From Nonomuraea sp. NEAU-A123 (lineage in GTDB: Bacteria > Actinomycetota > Actinomycetes > Streptosporangiales > Streptosporangiaceae), in NCBI RefSeq assembly GCF_018603905.1, contig NZ_JAHFZZ010000042.1:1-64000 (forward strand): a stretch of 64,000 bases of DNA. The letters are read 5' to 3'. Position 1 is the first letter of the stretch; every line of letters begins with the position of its first letter. Below the pieces are notes generated by a model. It saw only the letters and a program-made list of their open reading frames with translations, did not search any database and was not told the DNA's origin. Made by a program: the position numbers and the translations under genes. Shown in pieces: positions 33,571 to 41,747 of this stretch.

Positions 33571-33612
33571 ATACGGCGGCGTATAGTCGCTTCCATACGC
33601 AGCCGTATGGAA
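33571..33612. promoter_or_regulatory. Double TetR-type operator before the SRPBCC gene
   Basis: TTCCATACG (33591-33599) and CGTATGGAA (33604-33612) are perfect 9-bp arms around CAGC. A weaker copy, ATACG (33571-33575)/CGTAT (33580-33584), precedes it with the same 4-bp spacer. They lie 38 bp before the SRPBCC start and 273 bp from the TetR start. Confidence 0.72.
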
Positions 33613-33649
33613 GCCGCGAAGAGGCCGACGAGAGACCGAGGAGCCCCCC

Positions 33650-34180
33650 ATGCCGACGCTGGTCGACGACTTCATCCCCCGCCCGCATGCGGCGGAGCGG
33701 CACTCGATCGTGATCAACGCCTCCCGCGACCGCGTCTGGCAGGCGCTCACCCACCTCAACCCGCAGGACATCCGCCTGGCCAAGCCGCTGTTCGCCGTCC
33801 GGCGCCTGTTCTCCCGCTCCTCCGGCGATCGGCAGAAGCAGGACGCACCCACCTTCACGCCGCTGGCCGTAGACCCGATGCGGGAGATCGTCCTGGGCAC
33901 GATCGGGCAGTGGTGGCGTCTGGGCCGCGCCGAGCACACCCCGGCGATCGGCGACGCGGACGACTTTCGAGCCTTCGACCGGCCCGGTTACGCGAAGGGG
34001 ACGTTCAGCTTCCTGCTGGACGACGCGGGGCCGGGGCGCATCCGCCTGGTCACCGAGACCAGGGTGCTCGCCACCAGCCCCGACGCCCGCCGCGCCTTCC
34101 GTCGCTACTGGATCTTCATCCGCCTGGGCAGCGGCCTGATCCGGCGCATCATCCTGGCCGCCGTCCGGGCCCGCTCCTGA
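33650..34180 (+). CDS. SRPBCC-like protein of unknown function
   Basis: 176 aa from ATG 33650 with GAGGAG upstream. Begins with the strand-helix pattern of the START/SRPBCC hydrophobic-pocket fold (ERHSIVINASRDRVWQALTH) and continues with predicted strands PMREIVLGTIGQWW and GRIRLVTETRVLATS; a basic helix (RRYWIFIRLGSGLIRRIILA) closes the domain. Such proteins bind lipids or aromatic ligands. Sits directly under the double palindrome, so it is the likely TetR target. Confidence 0.72.
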   Translation: MPTLVDDFIPRPHAAERHSIVINASRDRVWQALTHLNPQDIRLAKPLFAVRRLFSRSSGDRQKQDAPTFTPLAVDPMREIVLGTIGQWWRLGRAEHTPAIGDADDFRAFDRPGYAKGTFSFLLDDAGPGRIRLVTETRVLATSPDARRAFRRYWIFIRLGSGLIRRIILAAVRARS

Positions 34181-34271
34181 CCCATCCTCCGAGGACCCGC
34201 GCAACGCTGTTCGCGCCGGTCGGGGCGGCGGCGGGAGCGAAAGTGCTCTCAACGGGCGATAACCTCGTGTG

Positions 34272-35084
34272 GTGCTGGATGAGATCGCGGCGACCCGCTA
34301 TGTGACGCCGCTGCGCGAAGGCGGATCACTACCGGGCGTCGTCGAGGCTGATGATCTCGGCACGTACGTGGTGAAGTTCCGGGGCGCGGGCCAGGGCCGC
34401 AGGGTCCTGGTGGCGGAGATCATCTCGGGTGAGCTGGCCAGGCGGCTCGGACTCCGCACTCCCGAGCTCAAGCTGATCGACCTCGACCCGCAGATCGGCA
34501 TCCGGGAGCCTGACGAAGAGGTGCAGGACCTGCTCAAGGCCAGCACCGGCCTCAATCTGGCGATCGACTTCCTGCCCGGCGCCCTGGGGTTCGAGCCGCT
34601 GGCGTGGACGCCCGACTGGATGTTCGCCTCGCGGGTGGTCTGGTTCGACGGCCTGATCCACAACGTCGACCGCAGTTGGCGCAACCCCAACCTGCTCATC
34701 TGGCACCGCGAGATGTGGCTGATCGACCACGGCGCGGCGCTCTGGTTCCACCACAACTGGCCGACGGCGGACCCGCGACGGCCGTTCGACGTGGGGGATC
34801 ATGTGCTGGCGCCGTTCGCCACCGACCTCGAAGGCGCGGCGGCAGATCTGTCCGCGAAGATCACTCCTGAGCTCCTCGAAACCGTGACCGCCCTGGTGCC
34901 CGACGAATGGCTCGACGACGAGCCGGGCTTCGACTCGGCGCAGGCCGTACGCGATGCCTATGTCGACCACCTGCTCAGGCGCGCGCAGGGACCGCACGAG
35001 TGGCTGAAACGGCCCGAAGCACCGACCGGCAGACCCTCGGGGCCTGGGTCCGTCGGCGAGTTCTGGCGCGGAGGCGACCGATGA
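34272..35084 (+). CDS. HipA-like kinase-fold protein
   Basis: 270 aa. GTG 34272 is preferred over GTG 34269 because TAACCT (34260-34265) lies 6 nt before it, the leaderless pattern. Opening YVTPLREGGSLPGVVEADDL gives a substrate loop; TYVVKFRGAGQGRRVLVAEI carries the ATP-binding Lys; catalytic loop HNVDRSWRNPNLLIW holds Asp and Asn; WLIDHGAALW stands for the metal-binding DFG. This is the short HipA-like family with no HipB antitoxin beside it. It overlaps a DUF3037 gene by ATGA, a pair repeated in many bacteria. Function unknown; protein or small-molecule phosphorylation is inferred. Confidence 0.8.
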   Translation: MLDEIAATRYVTPLREGGSLPGVVEADDLGTYVVKFRGAGQGRRVLVAEIISGELARRLGLRTPELKLIDLDPQIGIREPDEEVQDLLKASTGLNLAIDFLPGALGFEPLAWTPDWMFASRVVWFDGLIHNVDRSWRNPNLLIWHREMWLIDHGAALWFHHNWPTADPRRPFDVGDHVLAPFATDLEGAAADLSAKITPELLETVTALVPDEWLDDEPGFDSAQAVRDAYVDHLLRRAQGPHEWLKRPEAPTGRPSGPGSVGEFWRGGDR

Positions 35085-35458
35085 GCCGGGATGTCTACGA
35101 GTACGCGGTGATCCGCGTGGTGCCACGGGTCGAGCGCGGCGAGCTGATCAACGTGGGCGTGCTGCTCTACTGCCAGCCGCGCGGCTACCTCTGCGCACGG
35201 GTCGCCCTCGACGCGGCCCGGCTGCGCGCGCTCGACCCGGCCGCGGACGTCGACGGTGTACGACAGGCGCTCGGCGCGTACGAACTGGCCTGCGGCGACG
35301 AGGCGGGACCGCTGACCGGGGAGTCGCTCGGCGGCAGGTTCCGCTGGCTGACGGCGCCGCGCAGCACGATCGTGCAGACCGGCCCGGTCCACGCCGGTCT
35401 CACCGCCGACCCCGGCACCGAGCTGGCCAGACTGTTCGACAAACTGGTCCTGCTCTAA
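35081..35458 (+). CDS. DUF3037 protein, partner of the HipA-like gene
   Basis: 125 aa from ATG 35081. Recognised by the N-terminal YEYAVIRVVPRVERGELINV followed by GVLLYCQPRGYLCAR, and a C-terminal LTAPRSTIVQTGPVHAGLTA with DPGTELARLFDKLV. No enzyme motif is visible. Translation is coupled to the HipA-like protein; the two are usually found together, so it is likely a regulator or substrate of that kinase fold. Confidence 0.82.
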   Translation: MSRDVYEYAVIRVVPRVERGELINVGVLLYCQPRGYLCARVALDAARLRALDPAADVDGVRQALGAYELACGDEAGPLTGESLGGRFRWLTAPRSTIVQTGPVHAGLTADPGTELARLFDKLVLL

Positions 35459-35545
35459 CCGAAGGCACCGGCCACCAGCCGACAGCGGCCGTCACTAGGT
35501 CACCGCCAGTCGGACGCGCGAACGGCAGCCGCCGCCAACCCGGCT

Positions 35546-36364
35546 TTAGCGGAACGCGTCCGCGTTGGCCGCCGCCCAGTCCGCGAAGCCGCGCGGCGGG
35601 CGCCCGGTGACCTCGGCCACCGTGGGCAGCACGGCCGACTCGTCCAGCTCGCCCCGCACGAAGAACCCGAAGAACGCGTCCACGTACGCCTCAGGCATGC
35701 CCGCGCTCATCTCGGCCCGCGCCTGCTCATCCGTCAGCCCCTCGAAGCGCAGCTCCCGGCCCAGCGCCTCGCCCAGGATCCGCACCCGGTCGGCGGGCCG
35801 CAGGGACTCGGGCCCGGTCAGCGGGTAGACCCGCTGGTCGTGCCCCTCGCCGAGCAGCGCGGCGGCGGCCACGGCCGCGATGTCGAGCGGATCCACGGTC
35901 GCGACCGCCACCTCGGGGAAGGCGGCCCGCACGACGTCCCCGGACCGGACCTGATCGGCCCACTGCAGCGTGTTGGACATGAACGTACGCGGCCGCAGCA
36001 CCGTCCACGGCACGCCCGACTCGCGCACCAGCGCCTCGGACCGTACGTGGTAGCCCGAGATCGGGTTGTCCAGGTCGCGGGCCTCCGCGGCGCTGGCCGA
36101 CAGCAGCACCACGTGCTCCACTCCGGCCGCCTTGAGGGCGGCGAGCGTCTCGTCCATGCGGTCGTAACCGCTGAGCAGGAACACCCCGCGCACCCCGGAC
36201 AGCGCCGCCGCCACCGACTCAGGATCGTTGAGATCGCCGAGAGCCAGTTCGGCGGGCAGCTCGACCTCGTGCCGCACCAGCGCCCGCACCTCGGCGCCCT
36301 GCTCTGCCAGCGTGCGCACCAGCGCCCCACCGGCGTTGCCCGTGGCTCCAGTCACCAAGATCAT
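35546..36364 (-). CDS. NmrA-like NAD(P)-binding protein
   Basis: 272 aa from ATG 36364. Rossmann motif MILVTGATGNAGGALVRTLA, then VFLLSGYDRMDETLAALKAA and VEHVVLLSASAAE, as in atypical short-chain dehydrogenases of the NmrA/TMR type; the YxxxK active site is replaced by YHVRSEALVRESG. Works as a redox sensor or quinone-type reductase. Only 2 bp follow the stop of the GNAT gene, so the two are co-transcribed. Confidence 0.88.
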   Translation of the reverse strand: MILVTGATGNAGGALVRTLAEQGAEVRALVRHEVELPAELALGDLNDPESVAAALSGVRGVFLLSGYDRMDETLAALKAAGVEHVVLLSASAAEARDLDNPISGYHVRSEALVRESGVPWTVLRPRTFMSNTLQWADQVRSGDVVRAAFPEVAVATVDPLDIAAVAAAALLGEGHDQRVYPLTGPESLRPADRVRILGEALGRELRFEGLTDEQARAEMSAGMPEAYVDAFFGFFVRGELDESAVLPTVAEVTGRPPRGFADWAAANADAFR

Positions 36365-36366
36365 GG

Positions 36367-37212
36367 CTAGAACAGTACAGACATGAACGTGTCGACCTCG
36401 TGGAAACCCACCTTCCGGTAGACCGCCCGCGCCGACTGGTTGAAGTCGTTGACGTACAGCGAGACCACGGGAGCGAAGCAGTCCAGGGCGGCGTCCACGA
36501 CCGCGGCCATGCCGGCCACCGCGTGCCCCTGTCCGCGCAGCGCGGGATCGACCCATACGCCCTGGATCTGGCAGGCGTGCGGGGTGACCGCGCCGACCTC
36601 CGCCTTGAACACCACGCGCCCGTTGTCGATGCGCGCGTACGACCTGCCGATGCGGATCAGCTCGGCCACCCTGGTCCGGTAGAGGGCGCCGCCGTCGCCG
36701 AGGTTGGGCGAGACCCCCACCTCCTCGGTGAACATCGCGACGCAGGCCGGCAGCAGGGTCTCGAACTGGTCCGGGCGCACCCGCCGGACCAGCGGATCGG
36801 CGGGGACGGGCGACCTGCGCGAGGTGGCCATGACCGGCTGTGCCCAGCGGATCGTCCGCGCCCGGCCCCAGTACGGCTCCAGCCGCTCCCACAGCAGCGA
36901 GACCGCGTCGGCGGGACCCACGATGGACGAGCAGCGGCGGCCCTGCTTGCGAGCGCGGTCGGCGAACGCGTGCACGGCTTCGGGACCGGCGTTGACCGGC
37001 ACCATGTTTGCCCCGGCGTAGCAGAGCGAGACGAGCCCGCCGCGCGGTCCGAACCCCCACATCTGCCCGCCCAGGCGCGCCGGATTGAGTCCGACGGTCC
37101 GCACCCGGGAGGAGACGAAGACGTTGGCGACCGGGTCGAGGTCGAGCAAGGCGAGAGCCTCGTCCCGGTCGCTGTCATCGAGCACACGCGACGCCGATGT
37201 ACGCAGCATCAC
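36367..37212 (-). CDS. GNAT acetyltransferase with DUF4081 domain
   Basis: 281 aa from GTG 37212; TAGTCT lies 6 nt upstream, so probably leaderless (ATG 37209 is the alternative). Residues 1-125 match the DUF4081 module (DPVANVFVSSRVRTVGLNPA); the GNAT fold follows with the acetyl-CoA loop VWVDPALRGQGHAVAGMAAV and end VSLYVNDFNQSARAVYRKVG. This protein is a regular neighbour of ispG in actinomycetes. Here a secreted peptidase gene lies between. Acceptor unknown. Confidence 0.87.
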   Translation of the reverse strand: MMLRTSASRVLDDSDRDEALALLDLDPVANVFVSSRVRTVGLNPARLGGQMWGFGPRGGLVSLCYAGANMVPVNAGPEAVHAFADRARKQGRRCSSIVGPADAVSLLWERLEPYWGRARTIRWAQPVMATSRRSPVPADPLVRRVRPDQFETLLPACVAMFTEEVGVSPNLGDGGALYRTRVAELIRIGRSYARIDNGRVVFKAEVGAVTPHACQIQGVWVDPALRGQGHAVAGMAAVVDAALDCFAPVVSLYVNDFNQSARAVYRKVGFHEVDTFMSVLF

Positions 37213-37245
37213 ATGGTCAGACTACGCGAACGACCACCGAATAGC

Positions 37246-38868
37246 TCATCTGGACAGGAGCTCGGTGAGCCTTTCGTGACCTAGTGGACCAGAGGCCGCC
37301 ATATGGGCCATGGGCTTGGGCGCCGGCAGTCTCTGACACTCGGCTCCGTGCCGCGGCACCGTGCCATCGAGCAGGTAGGCGACCAGGTGGCGGTCCACGC
37401 ACTGGTTCCCGGCCAGCGAGGCGCCGTGGTTGCCGCCCCCGTCGACGATCATGCGGGCGCTCGGGAACAGTTTGCGCATGTTCAGGGCGCCTTGGTACGG
37501 CGTCGCGGCGTCGTCCTTCGACTGGATCATCAGGATCGAGGGCAGCCGCCGGGACGCATGGATCTTGACCGGGGTACCGCCGGGCACGCTCCAGAACGCG
37601 CACGGCGCGTTGTACCAGGCGTTGGGCCAGGTCAGGAACGGCGCCTGCTTGTGCATGCGCGTCATGTCCGTCCGCCACTTGGTCCAGGACTTTGGCCATT
37701 GGACGTCGCGGCACTGCACGCTCAGGTAGATGGCGTAGCCGTTCTCGTCGTCGGCGTCCTGCTTGCCGTACTTGTTGAAGACGTCGACCAGCCCTTTCGC
37801 GTCGCCCTGCCGCACGTACTTCGACCAGGCGGCGGCGAGGTCGGGCCAGATCCGGTCGGTGTAGCCGCCCACGGTGAAGGTGTCGTCGAGCTCGCTCGGG
37901 CCGACCACCCCGCCGGCCGGGCGGTCGTGCAGCCGGGAGCGCATCGCGTACCAGGCGAACGTGGTCTGTGTGGCCGAGCCGCCGAGCTTGTAGACGTTGT
38001 TGTTCTTGGCGGTCCAGGCGAGGAACTCGTGGTGCCTGCGCTCGAAGGCCTTGTCCTGGGCCAGGTTGGCTTTGTACCAGACGCCCTCCGGGTCGACCGT
38101 GCTGTCCATGACGAGGTGCTTGACCCGGTCGGGGAAGAGCGTGGCGTAGACGGCGCCGATGTAGGTGCCGTAGGAGTAGCCGAGGAAGCTGATCTGCGGC
38201 TCGCCGAGTGCCGCGCGGATGGCGTCCATGTCCCTGGCGGTGTTCTCGGTGGTCAGGTGGGGCAGCAGCCACGCCCACAGGTCACCGCACCGGTTGGCGT
38301 AGTCGGTGGCCCGGCCGAGCAGCACCTTCTCGTCTTCCTGGCCGCGCGGCACCGCGTCGGGCCTGGGCGGGGCGTAGTAGGTGGCGGCGTCGACGCAGTG
38401 CATCGAGGGCTCGCTGTTGCCCACGCCGCGCGGGTCGAAGCCGATGATGTCGTAGCGGTCGGCGACCTTCTGCGAGAGCGCCGCCGACACGTACTCGGCC
38501 AGCGACCGCCCAGAGGCGCCCGGGCCGCCCGGGTTCACCAGCAGGCTGCCCAGGTGGTTGCCGTCGCGCGGCACCTTGGCCTTGATCCGGTTGAGCGCCA
38601 GCGTGATCGACTGCCCCAACGGCTCATGGTAGTCGAGCGGCACCCGTACGGTGGCGCACTCGACGCCGCTCACCGCGGGCGCGGACCTGCTGATGACCGC
38701 CCCGGAACCGGCCGCCTCCGCCTTCGCCGACACCGGGCAGGCTCCCCAGTCCAACGGCGACCCGACCGAACTCCCGGTGGCTCCGGCGGTCCCGGCCATG
38801 GCCCCACCGGCTCCCAGCGCCGGCACCAGCATCGCCAACCCGACGACAACCCTTACGACCCGCTTCAC
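37246..38868 (-). CDS. Secreted tripeptidyl-aminopeptidase-type alpha/beta hydrolase
   Basis: 540 aa from GTG 38868 with GGGGAGG upstream. Sec signal peptide at residues 1-32 (MKRVVRVVVGLAMLVPALGA). Alpha/beta hydrolase core: oxyanion region LLVNPGGPGASGRSLAEYVS, FDPRGVGNSEP, nucleophile elbow FLGYSYGTYIGAVYA; the C-terminal TAP-like domain has the Asp in SKDDAATPYQGALN and the His in DGGGNHGASLAGNQCVDRH. Releases N-terminal tripeptides from extracellular peptides, like Streptomyces Tap. Monocistronic, with its promoter between it and the ispG terminator. Confidence 0.9.
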   Translation of the reverse strand: MKRVVRVVVGLAMLVPALGAGGAMAGTAGATGSSVGSPLDWGACPVSAKAEAAGSGAVISRSAPAVSGVECATVRVPLDYHEPLGQSITLALNRIKAKVPRDGNHLGSLLVNPGGPGASGRSLAEYVSAALSQKVADRYDIIGFDPRGVGNSEPSMHCVDAATYYAPPRPDAVPRGQEDEKVLLGRATDYANRCGDLWAWLLPHLTTENTARDMDAIRAALGEPQISFLGYSYGTYIGAVYATLFPDRVKHLVMDSTVDPEGVWYKANLAQDKAFERRHHEFLAWTAKNNNVYKLGGSATQTTFAWYAMRSRLHDRPAGGVVGPSELDDTFTVGGYTDRIWPDLAAAWSKYVRQGDAKGLVDVFNKYGKQDADDENGYAIYLSVQCRDVQWPKSWTKWRTDMTRMHKQAPFLTWPNAWYNAPCAFWSVPGGTPVKIHASRRLPSILMIQSKDDAATPYQGALNMRKLFPSARMIVDGGGNHGASLAGNQCVDRHLVAYLLDGTVPRHGAECQRLPAPKPMAHMAASGPLGHERLTELLSR

Positions 38869-39067
38869 ACGGCCTCCCCTTCAGTAGGAGGACCGATGCT
38901 CCCGCACGTAACCGAGTCGTGACGCTGGGTATGGCTAAATGCTTACCATTATGTAATCACCCAATTGCACGCCGTAACGCACGACCGAGGTTTTCCACGC
39001 CACTGGCCAAGCATGCGCACGTCACGGCGCCGCACCACCTCCACCAGAGGAGCGTGTCCCTGGACAG

Positions 39068-39108
39068 GGCTCAGCCCGGTCGGCGTCTGGGGCCAACCGG
39101 GCTGAGCC
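39068..39108 (-). terminator. Terminator downstream of ispG
   Basis: GGCTCAGCCCGGT (39068-39080) pairs perfectly with ACCGGGCTGAGCC (39096-39108) over a 15-nt loop. It lies 18 bp after the ispG stop. No T-run follows in the minus direction. Confidence 0.78.
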
Positions 39109-39126
39109 ATAAAATATGCCCGTAAA

Positions 39127-40278
39127 TTAGCCGACGACGACCTCAGGATCGCCGTCGAGGGCGATGCCCATCTCGTCGGCGATGCGCAGGGCCTCGTCGA
39201 TCAGTGTCTCGACGATCTGTGACTCGGGGACCGTCTTCACGACCTCCCCCTTCACGAAGATCTGCCCCTTGCCGTTGCCCGACGCGACGCCCAGGTCCGC
39301 CTCGCGAGCCTCGCCGGGGCCGTTCACCACGCAGCCCATCACGGCCACCCGCAGCGGCACCTTCAGCCCTTCGAGGCCCGCCTGCACCTGCTCCGCCAGC
39401 GTGTAGACGTCCACCTGCGCCCGGCCGCACGACGGGCACGAGACGATCTCCAGCCCCCGCTCCCGCAGCCCCAGCGACTCCAGGATCTGCGTGCCGACCT
39501 TGACCTCCTCGACCGGCGGCGCCGACAGCGAGACGCGGATGGTGTCGCCGATGCCCTCCGCCAGCAGTGCCCCGAACGCGACCGCCGACTTGATCGTGCC
39601 CTGGAAGGCCGGCCCGGCCTCGGTGACGCCCAGGTGCAGCGGGTAGTCGCACTTTCCGGCCAGCAGCCGGTAGGCGTTGATCATGACGACCGGGTCGTTG
39701 TGCTTGACCGAGATCTTGATGTCGCGGAAGCCGTGCTCCTCGAACAGCGAGCACTCCCACAGCGCCGACTCCGCCAGCGCTTCGGGGGTCGCCTTGCCGT
39801 ACTTCTGCAGCAGCCGGGGGTCGAGCGAGCCGGCGTTGACGCCGATGCGGATCGGCACGCCGTGATCGGCCGCGGCCCGCGCGATCTCGCCCACCTTGTC
39901 ATCAAATTTCTTGATGTTGCCGGGGTTGACGCGCACGGCCGCGCAGCCCGCCTCGATGGCGGCGAACACGTACTTCGGCTGGAAGTGAATGTCGGCGATG
40001 ACCGGGATCTGCGACTTGCGGGCGATCGCCGGCAGCGCGTCGGCGTCGTCCTGAGACGGCACGGCCACCCGGACGATCTGGCACCCGGCGGCGGTCAGCT
40101 CGGCGATCTGCTGCAAGGTGGAGTTGATGTCGGCGGTCACCGTGGTGGTCATCGACTGCACGGAGACCGGCGCGTCGCCGCCGACCGGGACACTGCCGAC
40201 CATGATCTGGCGGGAGTGTCGGCGTTCGGCGAGGGGCTTGGGGCGGACCGCGGGGATGCCGAGTGCTACAGGAGACAT
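39127..40278 (-). CDS. ispG: 4-hydroxy-3-methylbut-2-enyl diphosphate synthase (flavodoxin/ferredoxin)
   Basis: 383 aa, normal length. Converts MEcPP to HMBPP, the sixth step of the MEP isoprenoid pathway, with a 4Fe-4S cluster. TIM-barrel segments VSVQSMTTTVTADINSTLQQ, PVIADIHFQPKYVFAAIEAG and VRVNPGNIKKFDDKV; cluster ligands in EIVSCPSCGRAQVDVY and MGCVVNGPGEA. Follows dxr with 78 bp between. In many actinomycetes a site-2 protease gene (rip1/rseP type) stands between dxr and ispG; it is absent here. Confidence 0.96.
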   Translation of the reverse strand: MSPVALGIPAVRPKPLAERRHSRQIMVGSVPVGGDAPVSVQSMTTTVTADINSTLQQIAELTAAGCQIVRVAVPSQDDADALPAIARKSQIPVIADIHFQPKYVFAAIEAGCAAVRVNPGNIKKFDDKVGEIARAAADHGVPIRIGVNAGSLDPRLLQKYGKATPEALAESALWECSLFEEHGFRDIKISVKHNDPVVMINAYRLLAGKCDYPLHLGVTEAGPAFQGTIKSAVAFGALLAEGIGDTIRVSLSAPPVEEVKVGTQILESLGLRERGLEIVSCPSCGRAQVDVYTLAEQVQAGLEGLKVPLRVAVMGCVVNGPGEAREADLGVASGNGKGQIFVKGEVVKTVPESQIVETLIDEALRIADEMGIALDGDPEVVVG

Positions 40279-40356
40279 TTCAACCCTTGAGTTTGGTAAC
40301 GGTATCCAGTGTAGGTAGCCCGTGGGACTGCCGGGCTGTGAGCTCCGTCCCAGGTC

Positions 40357-41550
40357 TCATCCGGCGGCCACGCTCCGTACGAGCTCCGTCGCGCGGGCAC
40401 GTGCCCAGGCGTCGGCGGCCAGCACCTCCTCGACCGAGTCCGCGGGGGTCACCCGGTGCTCCTCGACGACCTTGGCGACCGTGTCGACGATCGCGGGGAA
40501 CCGCAGCCTGCCCCCGATGAACGCCTCCAGGCACGCCTCGTTGGCCGCGTTGTAGACGGCCGGCGCGGTGCCGCCCTCGGTGCCGACGTGCCTGGCCAGC
40601 GCGACGGAGGGGAACGCCTCGTCGTCGAGCGGCTCGAAGGTCCAGGTGTGGGCCCGCGTCCAGTCGATGGCACGGGCGGCGCCCGCGATCCGCCCGGGGT
40701 GGCCGAGCGCGAGCGCGATGGGCAGCCGCATGTCGGGCGGGCTGGCCTGGGCGATGGTGGAGCCGTCGATGTACTCGACCATGGAGTGGATGATCGACTG
40801 AGGATGCACCACGACCTCGATCCTGTCGAAGCCGATGTCGAACAGCAGGTGCGCCTCGATCACCTCCAGCCCCTTGTTGACCAGGGTGGCCGAGTTGATG
40901 GTGATCATGGGCCCCATCGACCAGGTGGGGTGCGCCAGGGCCATCTCGGGCGTGACGTCCAGCAGGTCGGCGCGCTTGCGCCCCCTGAACGGCCCGCCGC
41001 TCGCGGTGATGACCAGCCGCCTGACCGCCTCGGGACGGTGCCCGTCTGGCCCGGCGGCCCACAGGCACTGCTGCACGGCCGAGTGCTCGGAGTCGACGGG
41101 CAGGATCTGCCCCGGCGCGGCCAGCCGCTTGACCAGCGGCCCGCCGATGATCAGCGACTCCTTGTTGGCCAGGGCGAGCGTCCTGCCCGCCTCCAGCGCG
41201 ACCAGCGTGGAGGTCAGGCCGAGCGCGCCGGTGATGCCGTTGAGCACCGTGTCGCACGGCCACGCCGCCACCTCCGCGACCCCTTCGGGGCCCGCGAGCA
41301 CCACCGGGCTCGCGCCGCGCGCCGCGAGCGCCTCTTTCAGCGTGGGTACGGCGGCGGCATCGGCCACGGCCACCACCTCGGCGCCGTAGGAGGCCGCCTG
41401 CTCGGCCAGCAGCTCGGCCTTCCCGCCACCGGCCGCGAGCCCGGCGACCCTGAACCTGCCCGGGTCGGCGCCGATGACGTCGAGCGCCTGGGTGCCGATC
41501 GAGCCGGTGGAGCCGAGGACGACGACGGAGCGGAGGGTGTCTGCATGCAC
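40357..41550 (-). CDS. dxr: 1-deoxy-D-xylulose 5-phosphate reductoisomerase
   Basis: 397 aa. First committed step of the MEP pathway, NADPH-dependent. NADPH loop LGSTGSIGTQALDVI; metal and substrate residues in ANKESLIIGG, VDSEHSAVQQCLWA, VITASGGPFRGRKRADLLDV; domain link HPTWSMGPMITINSATLVNK. Start ATG 41550 gives the standard N-terminus. Upstream gene of the ispG operon. Confidence 0.96.
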   Translation of the reverse strand: MHADTLRSVVVLGSTGSIGTQALDVIGADPGRFRVAGLAAGGGKAELLAEQAASYGAEVVAVADAAAVPTLKEALAARGASPVVLAGPEGVAEVAAWPCDTVLNGITGALGLTSTLVALEAGRTLALANKESLIIGGPLVKRLAAPGQILPVDSEHSAVQQCLWAAGPDGHRPEAVRRLVITASGGPFRGRKRADLLDVTPEMALAHPTWSMGPMITINSATLVNKGLEVIEAHLLFDIGFDRIEVVVHPQSIIHSMVEYIDGSTIAQASPPDMRLPIALALGHPGRIAGAARAIDWTRAHTWTFEPLDDEAFPSVALARHVGTEGGTAPAVYNAANEACLEAFIGGRLRFPAIVDTVAKVVEEHRVTPADSVEEVLAADAWARARATELVRSVAAG

Positions 41551-41747
41551 CCGTCCATTGTCCCCGCTGCGGGAAGCGACCGGGCACGCGGCTCCGCCGT
41601 CCCTAAATACGGCAACGAATGTGACGCCAGCTATTCGAGTACATCAATGCCCAAATATCACCATATCCGTATTCGCAAATCCTGAGAAATGGGGATATTG
41701 AGGCCGCTACCTTCCAGGCTCAGATCCGGGATTTCGGGAGGTACGTA

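Noticed and set aside
32741..34252. 503-residue TetR fusion through the repeat array
   Set aside because: The N-terminal extension is Arg/Gly/Ser low-complexity and antisense to the SRPBCC gene; a good ribosome site precedes GTG 33298.
34272..35084. HipBA toxin-antitoxin system
   Set aside because: No HipB-like HTH gene adjoins; the partner is DUF3037, so I do not call a toxin.
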